Assembly (NCBI GenBank): GCA_964577985.1
Contig: CAZOAR010000008.1
Location: forward strand, 7,948 to 71,947
DNA from: CAZOAR01 sp964577985
GTDB taxonomy: Bacteria; Gemmatimonadota; CAZMKB01; CAZNLH01
Direction: 5' to 3'
DNA: 64,000 nt
Part shown: positions 1 to 8,990 of the stretch, piece after piece
Layout of the letters: every line of letters begins with the position of its first letter
Position numbering within the stretch: the stretch's first letter is position 1
Translations under genes and position numbers: made by a program
The notes under the pieces: generated by a model
Database searches by the model: none
Told to the model about the DNA's origin: nothing
Seen by the model: the letters and a program-made list of their open reading frames with translations, nothing else

Positions 1-655
1 CACTCTGAAAGTTCGGGAGATCTCCGTTCGCCAGCAATCGATCCATGACATGCCAGTTGGCCGAATCAATCCCGATAACCAGGGCCTTATGGTTGCCTTC
101 CGGATGAGGGGGAGATACGAGGTCCGGATCGTAGGTCTGCTCCCAGAGGTGCCGGTAGTAGAGAAAAGAGGCGGTGAAAACGACCAGCAGGATGATCGTC
201 GGGAGAAGAGCACGTTTCAGCCGGAAGACGCCTCCGGAGCCAGGTTTCAGGAAAAAATAACCGACCCCGATTAGCGTGAGTGTGAATATAGCACTGAGGA
301 CGGAATAGAGCATGGAATCACTGCCACCCCACCCAAACCAGTTCCACGTCTCATTAACAAGGAGAAGAAAGATGGAAAAGACCAGGAGGACCAGGGTGCC
401 TCTTCTCGCACACCGCTTTCCTGACCACAATTTGCTGCCGAGGAGAAAAAGGGAATATACAATGGACGCAAGCAACGTGAAGACGACTACCGATGGGACG
501 GTCAAGTAAGTCAACAGCAGGAATGTATCCCTGTTCAGGCCGAGGATTCCGTTGAGGATCAGCACCTGGAAGGACGTGAAGAGGCCGAAGAGAGATCCGG
601 CAGTCAGTCCTGCGAGTGCGATATTCCTGAAATGGCACCAATGTTTTGAGCTCAT
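1..655 (-). CDS. Partial membrane-anchored alkaline-phosphatase-superfamily protein (5' part only)
   Basis: The reading frame is open from an ATG at 655 to the left edge, giving 218 codons. The N-terminal ~155 residues contain about four hydrophobic segments (roughly 13-35, 47-70, 87-105, 117-137). A further membrane helix near 148-166 is followed by KALVIGIDSANWHVMDRL and the start of NGDLPNF. That is the opening strand and metal-site Asp region of type I phosphodiesterase/nucleotide pyrophosphatase-like enzymes of the alkaline phosphatase superfamily. The hydrolase domain should therefore face the periplasm, but its substrate cannot be told because the rest is outside the window. A purine-rich AAAGGAAA lies about 13 bases before the ATG. 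The frame also stays open upstream to an ATG at 811, so a 52-residue longer N-terminus is possible; it is hydrophilic and lacks a clear ribosome site, so 655 is preferred. Confidence 0.72.
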   Translation of the reverse strand, partial: MSSKHWCHFRNIALAGLTAGSLFGLFTSFQVLILNGILGLNRDTFLLLTYLTVPSVVVFTLLASIVYSLFLLGSKLWSGKRCARRGTLVLLVFSIFLLLVNETWNWFGWGGSDSMLYSVLSAIFTLTLIGVGYFFLKPGSGGVFRLKRALLPTIILLVVFTASFLYYRHLWEQTYDPDLVSPPHPEGNHKALVIGIDSANWHVMDRLLANGDLPNFQS

Positions 656-866
656 TGCGCCTGGTTTCCTTTCACGATTGCCCCCAGGAAAAACCCGTGT
701 CACTTCGGCTTCGTCTCCATCTTTCCATGGTATTCCGTCTTCATTGATGCATTGATGATGTCGAAAACAGCCCTCATCTCCTGACATGGCTCTGAAGAGG
801 GTGTGTTTCATGGACAGTTTGAATATCGAGGTCGCCTTGTCGCTGCACGACAGCCTCTCGGACCTG

Positions 867-895
867 ATTATACCCGATAAGCAGCGAGGTGTCAA
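867..895 (-). promoter_or_regulatory. Perfect consensus sigma-70 promoter
   Basis: On the minus strand TTGACA (895-890) and TATAAT (872-867) are separated by exactly 17 bases, an exact match to the housekeeping sigma-70 consensus. It points at the phosphatase-superfamily gene starting at 655 and would give a leader of about 200 bases, or place the in-frame ATG at 811 close to the 5' end. Confidence 0.85.
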
Positions 896-1189
896 GTGAA
901 GTCATAGGAACGTTTACCCGTCGGCGTGAGGATCAGGCGGTATGGCACGGTCCAGGGCGATTCGTCGTAACCGATATCCACCTCATATCCGAACAACCGG
1001 GGATCTCCATCAAAATCAGAGGATACACTCGCATCCTCCGCTCATGACCTCCACCCGCGAGAACCTCTTGTGCATGTCTATCCCGATGTGGTACATTCCA
1101 ACTGCCTTCCCTCTTCGTTCCAAATTCGTGTTCATCCACTCGAAATATACAACTTTGGGCGAGAGGAGGCTTGACACGGGCAGAAACGA
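896..1189. other. Intergenic stretch without a supportable gene
   Basis: Between the divergent promoters no frame shows a recognisable protein. Short open stretches exist on both strands (for example 903-1043 and 1042-1173 on the plus strand) but without a convincing start or ribosome site. It may be decayed coding sequence; nothing more can be supported. Confidence 0.4.
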
Positions 1190-1218
1190 TTGCTCTTCAG
1201 CGATACATTATGTATATT
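1190..1218 (+). promoter_or_regulatory. Likely sigma-70 promoter of the CBM9-like/M1 operon
   Basis: TTGCTC (1190-1195) and TATATT (1213-1218) are spaced by 17 bases, about 75 bases before the preferred start at 1297. The -35 element is imperfect. A consensus TTGACA at 1171-1176 has no good -10 at the right distance. Confidence 0.45.
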
Positions 1219-1296
1219 GTCGTAATTCAAGCACCTGCGTGCCACATATCCTCGTTCACGCGGATGTTTTTCTGGAAAACAATATATGGGGGAGCC

Positions 1297-4200
1297 ATGA
1301 ATATGAACTATGCGAGATTCCTTCTTCTGACTCTATTCCTGCTAATACTGACGCCGTGGGTCGGACGGGCCGGCGGTAATGACAAGGGGCCCATCCTCGA
1401 GGTTCGATTTACGGAATCGGGGCCGGTCATGGATGGCGACCCTACAGACACTGTCTGGGACCAGGCTAGATCCGTTAAATCCTTCTATCACATGGGAGAA
1501 TTCGACGGTACTTCTCCCCCAACGACGGTGAAGGCCCTGTATGACAATACGTCGTTGTACATGCTTTATGTCTGCGAGGGGCAATCGAGTGAAGGAGTGA
1601 GAGCATCATCGATCAGACGTGACGGTCCAATGTGGGAAACCGATGACGCCGTCGAGTTCTTTTTCTTTCCCGGGAAACAGGACACCAATTATGTCGAACT
1701 TGCCACAAATGCCCTGGGAGCAAAATACGATATTGAGTCCTCTACCGTGGATTATTACAAGGACTTCACGTGGACGGCGAGGCCGGGATGGTATGATGAT
1801 CGATGGGTTGTTGAATTGTCTGTTCCGCTGCGTCAATTCGTCGATCATGTAGATGAGGGTGAAGTCTGGAGGGCGGATTTCGCGCGGCATTTCTGGCATG
1901 GAGACGGTGATGCCACCGTTTTCACGTGGGGACGGGTGGAAAAAACGCTTCACGAGCCGGACAATTTTGGCCGGTTGAGGTTCGAAAGAGAGGCCGTATT
2001 CGATTCGACGCAACTCGAAACCGACTGGATCAAGGATGAATCCCGCACAATAGCCAATCTCAGGAATTTCAGGCCGGATAAGACCTACGAGCCCCTGACC
2101 GCATATTTTGATGTCATAGCGACTATGATACAACCGAAACGATCTTTCGAAACGTTCAGCCGAAACGTGATCGATTACGCGAGAGAGTTCCCGGACTCTG
2201 CATCATCTCTCGAGTTCGTCCTCCAGACGATCCATCCCGCAGCATTCGGATATCGCGTCGCGTCGGCGGTCGTGGACACATTCATGAAGCAGGTTGAGGG
2301 GGTCCTGGACCTGGACGAGACAGACCGCGGCCTCATGAGCCTTTCCAGGGGTATCTATTACAACAAGAGCGGTCAGAAGGAGAAGTGGATCGAGATCTAC
2401 CGGGAGATTTCCGGAGGCAATCCAGCGCTGGCCGCTACGGCCGCCAGCATCATGCTGTCTAACACATCCCTCGCGCCGGATGCTTCGGAGGAAGACGCAG
2501 CTGTTCTCCACGACGCGTTAGCCGTCTTCACAGACCTCGTAATACGAAAATCGACTCCCATCTACCTGAAGAAAGGAGTCGGATGGCTGACGGCGAAAGC
2601 GAACTCACAGGAACTGCAGGAGAAGATATTCTATGCCCTCAAGAAGACCGCGCTGCTGTGGCCTGACGAGATAATGACACTCACCCATTCTCTCATGGAG
2701 ATGGAAGATATATCCAATGAGCTCTCTCTGACCCTGAAGAAGGTCGAGCTCGAGCTGTACGCGGACCAGAGAAGCCCCTTCTTCTCGCGGGACAAAGCCG
2801 ATTCACTGCTCGTCCTGGTTGCTCCACTCGACCAGAAATACGCCCGCAGGCACCTTTACCCCAGCCTGAAGGAGAAACTGCACCTGCTCGACACCGAGTA
2901 CTCGGCGATGGGCAGCGATTCCCTCCCGACCGAGTTTAAGAAGGCGATGGCCCTCAGAAAATACCTTGATGCGTTTAACGCCATAGACATGGTCTTCGCC
3001 TTCGGATATGACGCTATCGACAGCCTTGACAAGGCGGTGGCTTACATGGAGCAATACAAGGAGAGAGCGGGAAAGAGATGGCGCACTAAGGGGCCCGTCC
3101 CGAGATATCTCGAAGAACTCAAGTTTAGAAGGGATCACCATCACGATCCTCAGTTCTATCACATCCCGAGAGATCGTTTCCGCCTGGTCTACAGGATTCA
3201 GCCTTTCCGGGGGATCCCTGATTTTCTCGATATCTCCAGCGACGGCACGGTTATCCTCTATCCGAATATCCCGGATTCGCTCGATCCCAGAGGTACGATC
3301 GGCACTGAAGTCTCCACCGAGATAGATTCTCCGGCTGTGAAGTTCAGGCTAAGCAGGGAAGAGATGGATTCCCTGCACCTCGCTCTCGATCATTATGATT
3401 GTCTGAAATTCAAGGTCAAATACACGGAGGAGTGCCGTCAGTGCGGCAACAACGAGATGACGCTCTTCACGCCATGGAACATGCGCACCGTTCACCTCGA
3501 AGGGAAGGACCTCTCCAAACCGCCATTCCTGCTCAAGCAGTACGTTTCTTCCATGCTCGAGAAGTATCTCCGACCACTCTACTATATTCGGGGGGACTGG
3601 GCGAGGTTGAACGACTACTATAAACTATGGGCTGAGTACAACAAGCCCGGCAGGTCCGCTGATGACAGGCTCGATGCCCTGCTGGATCTCTTCGCGCTCG
3701 AACCAATGCCTTCTTCATGGCAGAATCCTGACTGGTATCTCGATCCCCTCATGAACCTCGGCGAGGAGACCGGCAGAAGAGTTGAAGTCGACGCCGCGGT
3801 AGGGCTGAGGTATTTCGAATCTACATTCAAATGGAGAAGCTTCGCGAAGGAGAGGATCCCGAGAGAAAAGACCGAAGACATGGACAAGGCGAGGTCATAC
3901 CTCCTGAAAGCCGCAGAAGGCAACCGGGACAAGAAAAACAAGGAGTGGTACTCATTTCTTGCAGGATTTACGCAGGACTATTCTTACGGGATCGCCGCGC
4001 TCGAGCAAGAGGTTGATAGTCTGAAAAACGGGGAGAACAGGGCTGACGCGCTCTCCATACTAATCTGGCTCGAGTGCGCCCGAGGCGAACTCGACGACGC
4101 GGACAGACTCTATTCCGAGCTTCTCCAGAGCAAGGCGGGGAAGGAGTTGAGATTCGAGGCGACCCTGCGCATGATGCTGAGTGACAAAGATCAGAGAAGA

Positions 4201-5475
4201 CCAGTGGAGTCATTGAAGCACCTCAAGGTGATCGAGAACAGCTATTCTCGATTCCTGTCAGCCAGGAGACGAAAGCCGATCCTGAAGCTGGCCGAGTATT
4301 CAGATATAGACCTGTCGCTCGACCACGTGGCTCTTCTGCTGCAGACCGGGGACCTTGAGGGGGCTGGGGCCATGATCCGTTCGATCGACGCCTCGTATGT
4401 ACCCATCGACAGGAAGATCGAATATGATGAGATCTCTCATCTGATGGCCTTTAAGAATATACCCGAGTCCTACAATGCCAGGCAACTGAGAGATTACGTA
4501 CGGGTCCTCTCAGCGCTCCATCGCTTCGGCATTCATGATCTATCCGGGCAATGGGCGATCTGGCTGCTCGATAACCTCGATGACCAGAGATTAAGGGCGC
4601 AGATCTTCAGCAGCCTCTTGATTACTTTCAAGGAAAGAGAGACCTGGGATGACCTTCAGGCCGAGATCGCAGGCACACTCCTGAGCGAGTACCAGGCGGA
4701 TTCTCAGTGGAGAGGAGTCGATCCATCGGATCAACTGCTGGAAAAAGTCATCACCTACGGGGATGAAGAGGACGTCCGGAGATTCTGGCGCGAAGAGCTG
4801 CTGCCTCAATCCCGGGTTTCCAGCCGACTGGCAGCCTTCGACCGGCTTGCATCGTATTTCAGAGACCATGGTGATTACAATGAGACGAGAGCGATCCTCG
4901 AAAAGATCGTCAAGGAGCTCCCGCCTGATACGGTGCCGACATCTACCACGGAACTGATTCTCGCGAAATACACGCTCGATCTCGCCACCCTCTACTCGGT
5001 AAATCTCGATCTCCAGGACAGGGGGATTGCCATTGTCGACTCTCTTGCGGATAACCTCTCAGGGCTCCAGAATGGCACAAAGCCCTATGTCTTCGTCGCC
5101 ATCTCGGACTGGAAGGCGGAGCGGCTGGGTTGGGACGCGCTTGTGAAATTCGTCCAACCCCATGGAGACTCGCTGGTCCAGGCGGAGAAGACACTTCAGG
5201 GGGGAATCTACCATCCCGGGCTTCTCCCGGACATGCCACTCCCTTCGCCACTGCTCGCCCTGGCGTGCATTACCCAGAAGGGCGGACCGAAGGGGCGTCG
5301 CAATGATCTCTTCGAGCTGCTCGGGATTGAGTCGGGCGAGGCTGACGCCGTCCTGAACGGTCTGAGGCGGTCTCCCCATCGCATCAACCTCGACTGCGAA
5401 CGAGCCCAACTCCTCAACTGGGAGGATAAATCATTTGAGACGATCGTCGAGAGCTATTCTCGACAGATCAGGTAG
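1297..5475 (+). CDS. Secreted CBM9-like domain protein with long helical-repeat (TPR-like) region
   Basis: This 1392-residue protein begins with a signal peptide (about residues 1-25). Residues ~30-215 resemble the carbohydrate-binding family 9/DOMON-like sandwich fused to many extracytoplasmic proteins: the typical opening VMDGDPTDTVWDQA, then a WETDDAVEFFF strand. The remaining ~1170 residues are predominantly helical and resemble a TPR/alpha-solenoid scaffold, with one cysteine cluster (CRQC) near residue 755. I chose 1297 because GGGGGAG sits just upstream and a signal peptide follows directly; the frame extends back to 1171 without a ribosome site. It lies 6 bases before the M1 peptidase gene, so the two are surely co-transcribed. 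A periplasmic or surface scaffold for binding glycans or other proteins is plausible. No catalytic motif was seen and the substrate is unknown. Confidence 0.75.
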   Translation: MNMNYARFLLLTLFLLILTPWVGRAGGNDKGPILEVRFTESGPVMDGDPTDTVWDQARSVKSFYHMGEFDGTSPPTTVKALYDNTSLYMLYVCEGQSSEGVRASSIRRDGPMWETDDAVEFFFFPGKQDTNYVELATNALGAKYDIESSTVDYYKDFTWTARPGWYDDRWVVELSVPLRQFVDHVDEGEVWRADFARHFWHGDGDATVFTWGRVEKTLHEPDNFGRLRFEREAVFDSTQLETDWIKDESRTIANLRNFRPDKTYEPLTAYFDVIATMIQPKRSFETFSRNVIDYAREFPDSASSLEFVLQTIHPAAFGYRVASAVVDTFMKQVEGVLDLDETDRGLMSLSRGIYYNKSGQKEKWIEIYREISGGNPALAATAASIMLSNTSLAPDASEEDAAVLHDALAVFTDLVIRKSTPIYLKKGVGWLTAKANSQELQEKIFYALKKTALLWPDEIMTLTHSLMEMEDISNELSLTLKKVELELYADQRSPFFSRDKADSLLVLVAPLDQKYARRHLYPSLKEKLHLLDTEYSAMGSDSLPTEFKKAMALRKYLDAFNAIDMVFAFGYDAIDSLDKAVAYMEQYKERAGKRWRTKGPVPRYLEELKFRRDHHHDPQFYHIPRDRFRLVYRIQPFRGIPDFLDISSDGTVILYPNIPDSLDPRGTIGTEVSTEIDSPAVKFRLSREEMDSLHLALDHYDCLKFKVKYTEECRQCGNNEMTLFTPWNMRTVHLEGKDLSKPPFLLKQYVSSMLEKYLRPLYYIRGDWARLNDYYKLWAEYNKPGRSADDRLDALLDLFALEPMPSSWQNPDWYLDPLMNLGEETGRRVEVDAAVGLRYFESTFKWRSFAKERIPREKTEDMDKARSYLLKAAEGNRDKKNKEWYSFLAGFTQDYSYGIAALEQEVDSLKNGENRADALSILIWLECARGELDDADRLYSELLQSKAGKELRFEATLRMMLSDKDQRRPVESLKHLKVIENSYSRFLSARRRKPILKLAEYSDIDLSLDHVALLLQTGDLEGAGAMIRSIDASYVPIDRKIEYDEISHLMAFKNIPESYNARQLRDYVRVLSALHRFGIHDLSGQWAIWLLDNLDDQRLRAQIFSSLLITFKERETWDDLQAEIAGTLLSEYQADSQWRGVDPSDQLLEKVITYGDEEDVRRFWREELLPQSRVSSRLAAFDRLASYFRDHGDYNETRAILEKIVKELPPDTVPTSTTELILAKYTLDLATLYSVNLDLQDRGIAIVDSLADNLSGLQNGTKPYVFVAISDWKAERLGWDALVKFVQPHGDSLVQAEKTLQGGIYHPGLLPDMPLPSPLLALACITQKGGPKGRRNDLFELLGIESGEADAVLNGLRRSPHRINLDCERAQLLNWEDKSFETIVESYSRQIR

Positions 5476-5481
5476 GACGTA

Positions 5482-7665
5482 ATGACCCCCGAACGCGTCT
5501 CGAGATATCGCAGGCTGGCGCAGGCTGTCTGGCCCGCCCTCCTCTTTCTGCTCCTCATCGCCGTCCCGCTGCCGGCGAACGATGCGCCGCGTATTTCCAG
5601 TTACAGCATCGACGTCGGGCTACATCCTGAAGAGAAGGAGATCCGAGGGCACGAGATCCTCACCTGGGTCAATCCCGCCGGAGATCCGACAGAAGAACTC
5701 CAGTTTCATTGCTACCTGAACGCCTTCAAGAATGAGGAGAGCACCTTCCTGACCGAGTCGGGTGGAAGGCACAGGAGGGAGACGCTCGAGAAGGGCAAGT
5801 GGGGCTGGATAGATGTAGACTCCATAGCCGTGATTGATGGGCCGGATTTATCGCCTTCGATGGAGTTCATACACCCGGACGACGACAACGAGCAGGACCA
5901 GACCGTAATGAGGGTACTCCTTCCAGCTCCGCTGGCTCCGGGCGACTCGCTCAGGCTGAGTATCGATTTCAGAGCTAAACTTCATCAGGTCTTCGCGCGA
6001 TCAGGCTACCGTCGCGACTTCTTCATGGGCGCTCAGTGGTTCCCGAAGATAGGTGTCTACGAGGGCGCGGCAAAGGGTTGGAACTGCCATCAATATCACG
6101 CCCACAGTGAATTCTTCTCCGATTTCGGGACCTACGACGTAACAATTACCCTGCCCGGCGATTATGTTGTTGGAGCCACCGGCGAACTCGTGGAGGAGAT
6201 AGACAACCCCGACGGGACGAGGAGCCACCATTTCCATCAGGAGGACGTCCACGACTTCGCCTGGACTGCGTCCCCCCACTACGTCACCCTGGAAAGAGAG
6301 TTCATCGCGAGCGAGAATATATCCAGGGCCGAGGTCGACTCGCTGTCGAAGCTCTATCTCGTATCACCTGATGAGATAATGCCGGGAGACGTAACAATGA
6401 CACTGCTCCTGCAGCCCTCCCACCTGGGACAGGCAGACAGGCACTTCAGGGCGATTGCCAGTGCCATCAAGTATTTTGGATTATGGTACGGCCCCTACCC
6501 CTACAGCACCGTGACTGTCTTCGACCCTCCGAGAGGAGCAGAGGATGCGGGCGGGATGGAGTATCCTACACTCTTCGGCGCCGGAACCTCATGGATAACA
6601 GCGGGGAAGAAGCTCAGTCCCGAAGGAGTAATAGTACATGAGTATGGGCATCAGTACTGGTACGGACTCGTCGCAAGCAACGAGTTCGAGGATCCGTGGC
6701 TGGACGAGGGGTTCAACACGTACTCGACCGAAAAGGTCCTGGCGAAGGCATATGGCGACAATTACCGCTATAAACGCATAGGCGGAGATGAGGGAATCCC
6801 CTGCCCCGGCCTCGACTGGCTGACACTCGACACCCACCGGGAGGACTTTGGTGATATCCCTTTCCCTCTCATCGGGATCTATCTCGAAGACGTGCCTGTC
6901 GCCCCCTTCGAAAGCCAGAAAAGCGGCTACCTGGGCGCTCCGGCAGTGGACAGAGTGACCGAAAACTCCTGGTCGTTCTACAACGACAATGGCTACTGGG
7001 TCAACGCATATTCCAGGCCGGCTCTCATACTCAGGACCCTGGAGAACATCCTGGGTGAAGCGACGATGGCGAGGGTCATGAGGGCATACTACACGCGATT
7101 CCGCTACCGCCATCCGACAGAGGAGCAGTTTGTATCCATAGTCGGTGAAGTGTCCGGAATCGACATGGAGCATTTTCTGCGGCAGGCGCTCGACGAGAGC
7201 CTCATCCTCGACTACTCCGTCGACCTGTTGACATCTGACACGCTCAAGGTCAAGGCAGGATTTTTTGAGACCCCGGAGGGGAGGATCGAAGTCGGGGGAG
7301 ATAATGACGAAGACGAGGAGGAGAAGATGCTGACTGAAAGCGGCCTGCCCCTCATAGAGAGCGAGATAGATCTCAGGCGGCTGGGCGGATTCATCCAACC
7401 AGTCGATCTGCTGGTTACCTTCGACGATGGAGAAGTTGTCAGAGAACGGTGGGATGGTGTGGAGAGATGGGTCAAGTACAAGTACACGAGGAGTGCCGCC
7501 CTGAGGTCGGCGGAGATAGATCCGCTGCACCAGATCGCCCTCGATGTCAACATGAGCAACAACAGCCGGACCCTTGAGACCGATCACCGCCCGGCATTGA
7601 AATGGTCAGCACGATGGTTTCTCTGGATACAGAATTTGCTTCACCTCGCGACTGCTTTCGGATAG
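5482..7665 (+). CDS. Secreted M1-family (gluzincin) zinc metallopeptidase
   Basis: The protein has 727 residues with a signal peptide (about 1-32). It carries the zinc-binding HEYGH at residues 386-390 and the third ligand Glu409 in DPWLDEGFNTYS, the HExxH-(18)-E arrangement of M1 aminopeptidases. GGMEY at 357-361 corresponds to the GxMEN substrate-binding motif with Tyr in place of Asn, a variant common in bacterial extracytoplasmic M1-like proteins. The N-terminal ~300 residues form the beta domain. The region near 590-620 is acidic (DNDEDEEE). It is the middle gene of an operon (6-base gaps on both sides) with a CBM9-like protein before it and a membrane protein after it. Peptide hydrolysis in the periplasm or at the surface is expected; the substrate is not evident. 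Confidence 0.88.
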   Translation: MTPERVSRYRRLAQAVWPALLFLLLIAVPLPANDAPRISSYSIDVGLHPEEKEIRGHEILTWVNPAGDPTEELQFHCYLNAFKNEESTFLTESGGRHRRETLEKGKWGWIDVDSIAVIDGPDLSPSMEFIHPDDDNEQDQTVMRVLLPAPLAPGDSLRLSIDFRAKLHQVFARSGYRRDFFMGAQWFPKIGVYEGAAKGWNCHQYHAHSEFFSDFGTYDVTITLPGDYVVGATGELVEEIDNPDGTRSHHFHQEDVHDFAWTASPHYVTLEREFIASENISRAEVDSLSKLYLVSPDEIMPGDVTMTLLLQPSHLGQADRHFRAIASAIKYFGLWYGPYPYSTVTVFDPPRGAEDAGGMEYPTLFGAGTSWITAGKKLSPEGVIVHEYGHQYWYGLVASNEFEDPWLDEGFNTYSTEKVLAKAYGDNYRYKRIGGDEGIPCPGLDWLTLDTHREDFGDIPFPLIGIYLEDVPVAPFESQKSGYLGAPAVDRVTENSWSFYNDNGYWVNAYSRPALILRTLENILGEATMARVMRAYYTRFRYRHPTEEQFVSIVGEVSGIDMEHFLRQALDESLILDYSVDLLTSDTLKVKAGFFETPEGRIEVGGDNDEDEEEKMLTESGLPLIESEIDLRRLGGFIQPVDLLVTFDDGEVVRERWDGVERWVKYKYTRSAALRSAEIDPLHQIALDVNMSNNSRTLETDHRPALKWSARWFLWIQNLLHLATAFG

Positions 7666-7671
7666 CATGCC

Positions 7672-8550
7672 ATGATTAGATCATCACTGAAAAAGGGGAT
7701 TGCACTCGCGCGCCGGAACATGGGTCTGTCGCTGTTTCTCCTCCTTGTAAACGCGATTTTCGCCCTTTTGCTCACACTCCCCTTCTACTGGAAGCTGCTG
7801 ACCGAACTCGGCAAGAGCCTGATGGGAAAAACCATGCTCGAGGGCTTCAGTTATTCCTGGCTGGTTGAGTTCAATTATAACAACCCCGATTTCATGAAGA
7901 CGATGGGCTATGCTATCCTTCCAGTCGCACTGCTCTATCTTCTCCTCTGGTCGCTCCTCTCCGGCGGAATACTGGAGCTCTTCAAACCGGGTGGAGAGAA
8001 TAATCGCGTGAAGAGATTCTCGTCCGGAGTAGCCAGACACATCTTCCCGTTCCTGCGCCTGGCAGTCATATCCTCCGCAGTCTATCTATTTGTCTACTGG
8101 CTCACAATGGTCCGTCTATTGGACTGGGCCGAGGAGCTGATCGAGGACTCGCCTTATCCACAGCTCGAGTTCGCCGTCGGTGTGGGCATCCCGCTCCTGA
8201 CACTCTCCGTCGTATTCTTCCTGGATCTCATATTCGATTACGCGCGAATAAGGAGAGTCATCGAAGGGACGTCATCGATGATCGTGGCTCTGGTAAAATC
8301 GCTTCTGTTCTGTTTCCGCAATCTCTCCGCCGTGATCACCATTTACATTGCCCTCCTCTTCCTTGCGGGCGTGCTGATCGCGATCTATCTGGCCGTCTAT
8401 CGGCTTATCCCTCAGAACGAGATGGTCTGGATCGCCATCCTCTTCTTATTCCAGGAAGCATTCATGCTCGCGAGGATGTTTGTCCGCGTATCGACATACT
8501 CCTGCCAGACAGCGTTCTACCTGCAGTCGAAGACCGGCAGGCTGGATTGA
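7672..8550 (+). CDS. Six-helix integral membrane protein of unknown function
   Basis: The 292-residue protein has hydrophobic segments near residues 19-38, 78-100, 124-146, 166-188, 219-243 and 251-272. A polar loop at ~103-122 contains several basic residues. The layout recalls uncharacterised multi-helix membrane proteins rather than a transporter with known motifs; I recognise no family. It starts 6 bases after the M1 peptidase stop, so it probably belongs to the same transcript, and a membrane partner or anchor for the two secreted upstream products is a reasonable guess. ATG at 7672 is the only good start. A separate promoter for the next gene lies just downstream, so this is probably the last gene of the operon. 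Confidence 0.7.
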   Translation: MIRSSLKKGIALARRNMGLSLFLLLVNAIFALLLTLPFYWKLLTELGKSLMGKTMLEGFSYSWLVEFNYNNPDFMKTMGYAILPVALLYLLLWSLLSGGILELFKPGGENNRVKRFSSGVARHIFPFLRLAVISSAVYLFVYWLTMVRLLDWAEELIEDSPYPQLEFAVGVGIPLLTLSVVFFLDLIFDYARIRRVIEGTSSMIVALVKSLLFCFRNLSAVITIYIALLFLAGVLIAIYLAVYRLIPQNEMVWIAILFLFQEAFMLARMFVRVSTYSCQTAFYLQSKTGRLD

Positions 8551-8567
8551 CTGCCGCATGCGGCCGC

Positions 8568-8596
8568 TTGACTTGTCACGAATCACAGGGTATTAT
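8568..8596 (+). promoter_or_regulatory. Sigma-70 promoter for the DUF5674 gene pair
   Basis: TTGACT (8568-8573) and TATTAT (8591-8596) with a 17-base spacer, 50 bases before the ATG at 8646. It supports independent transcription of the pair and the short form of the DUF5674 gene. Confidence 0.7.
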
Positions 8597-8645
8597 CAGA
8601 TTCGGGAATCGTGAGAGCCTCTATCAGAATCAGATATATTCCATT

Positions 8646-8990
8646 ATGGAAATAGTGCTGGAGAAGATAACCGTTGAGCGCCTGCAGGCGATGGCCGAGG
8701 GCATGTTCGGCAACCTGGTGAAAGCCGTAGTGGACGTGGAGCGGAGACTCATTGCGGTGGACGCTGAGCTGCACGCGGATGAAGAAACCCTGTTGCTTGA
8801 GGACGGATCGCGACAAAGAGATCTGTGGGGCATTAATATCTATCCGGAAATGGGACGCGGGAGTCCCGATTTCATCGAGTTTGATTCTCTCATAAACCTG
8901 AGGCCGGCACAGAACAATCGCAGCCGGGGGGTGGAAGACGCGGAGACGAGAGAGAAGATAATCTCTGTTGTAGACGAGTGGATATCATGA
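8646..8990 (+). CDS. DUF5674 family protein
   Basis: The 114-residue protein matches my recollection of the DUF5674 family over its whole length: FGNLVKAVVDVERRLIA, the motif ELHADEETLLLEDGS followed by DLWGINIYP, and the conserved tail INLRPAQNNRSRGV. The function of the family is not established. I start it at 8646 because the frame upstream lacks family similarity and a good promoter lies at 8568-8596, inside any longer version. Its stop overlaps the start of the next gene as ATGA (8987-8990), so the two are translationally coupled. The small size, coupling and own promoter are compatible with a toxin-antitoxin-like or enzyme-partner pair, but nothing in the sequence proves this. Confidence 0.85.
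   Translation: MEIVLEKITVERLQAMAEGMFGNLVKAVVDVERRLIAVDAELHADEETLLLEDGSRQRDLWGINIYPEMGRGSPDFIEFDSLINLRPAQNNRSRGVEDAETREKIISVVDEWIS

Noticed and set aside
1171..1296. N-terminal extension of the CBM9-like protein to 1171
   Set aside because: The extension contains a candidate promoter, no ribosome site, and would bury the signal peptide.
942..1379. 145-codon frame overlapping the start of the CBM9-like gene
   Set aside because: Its second half lies out of frame inside the real gene, there is no ribosome site, and the composition (Arg, His, Ser rich) is typical of a shadow frame.
6589..7587. 332-codon minus-strand frame inside the M1 peptidase gene
   Set aside because: It lies antisense to a confidently identified metallopeptidase, has no recognisable domain, and long antisense frames are common in this GC-rich codon usage.
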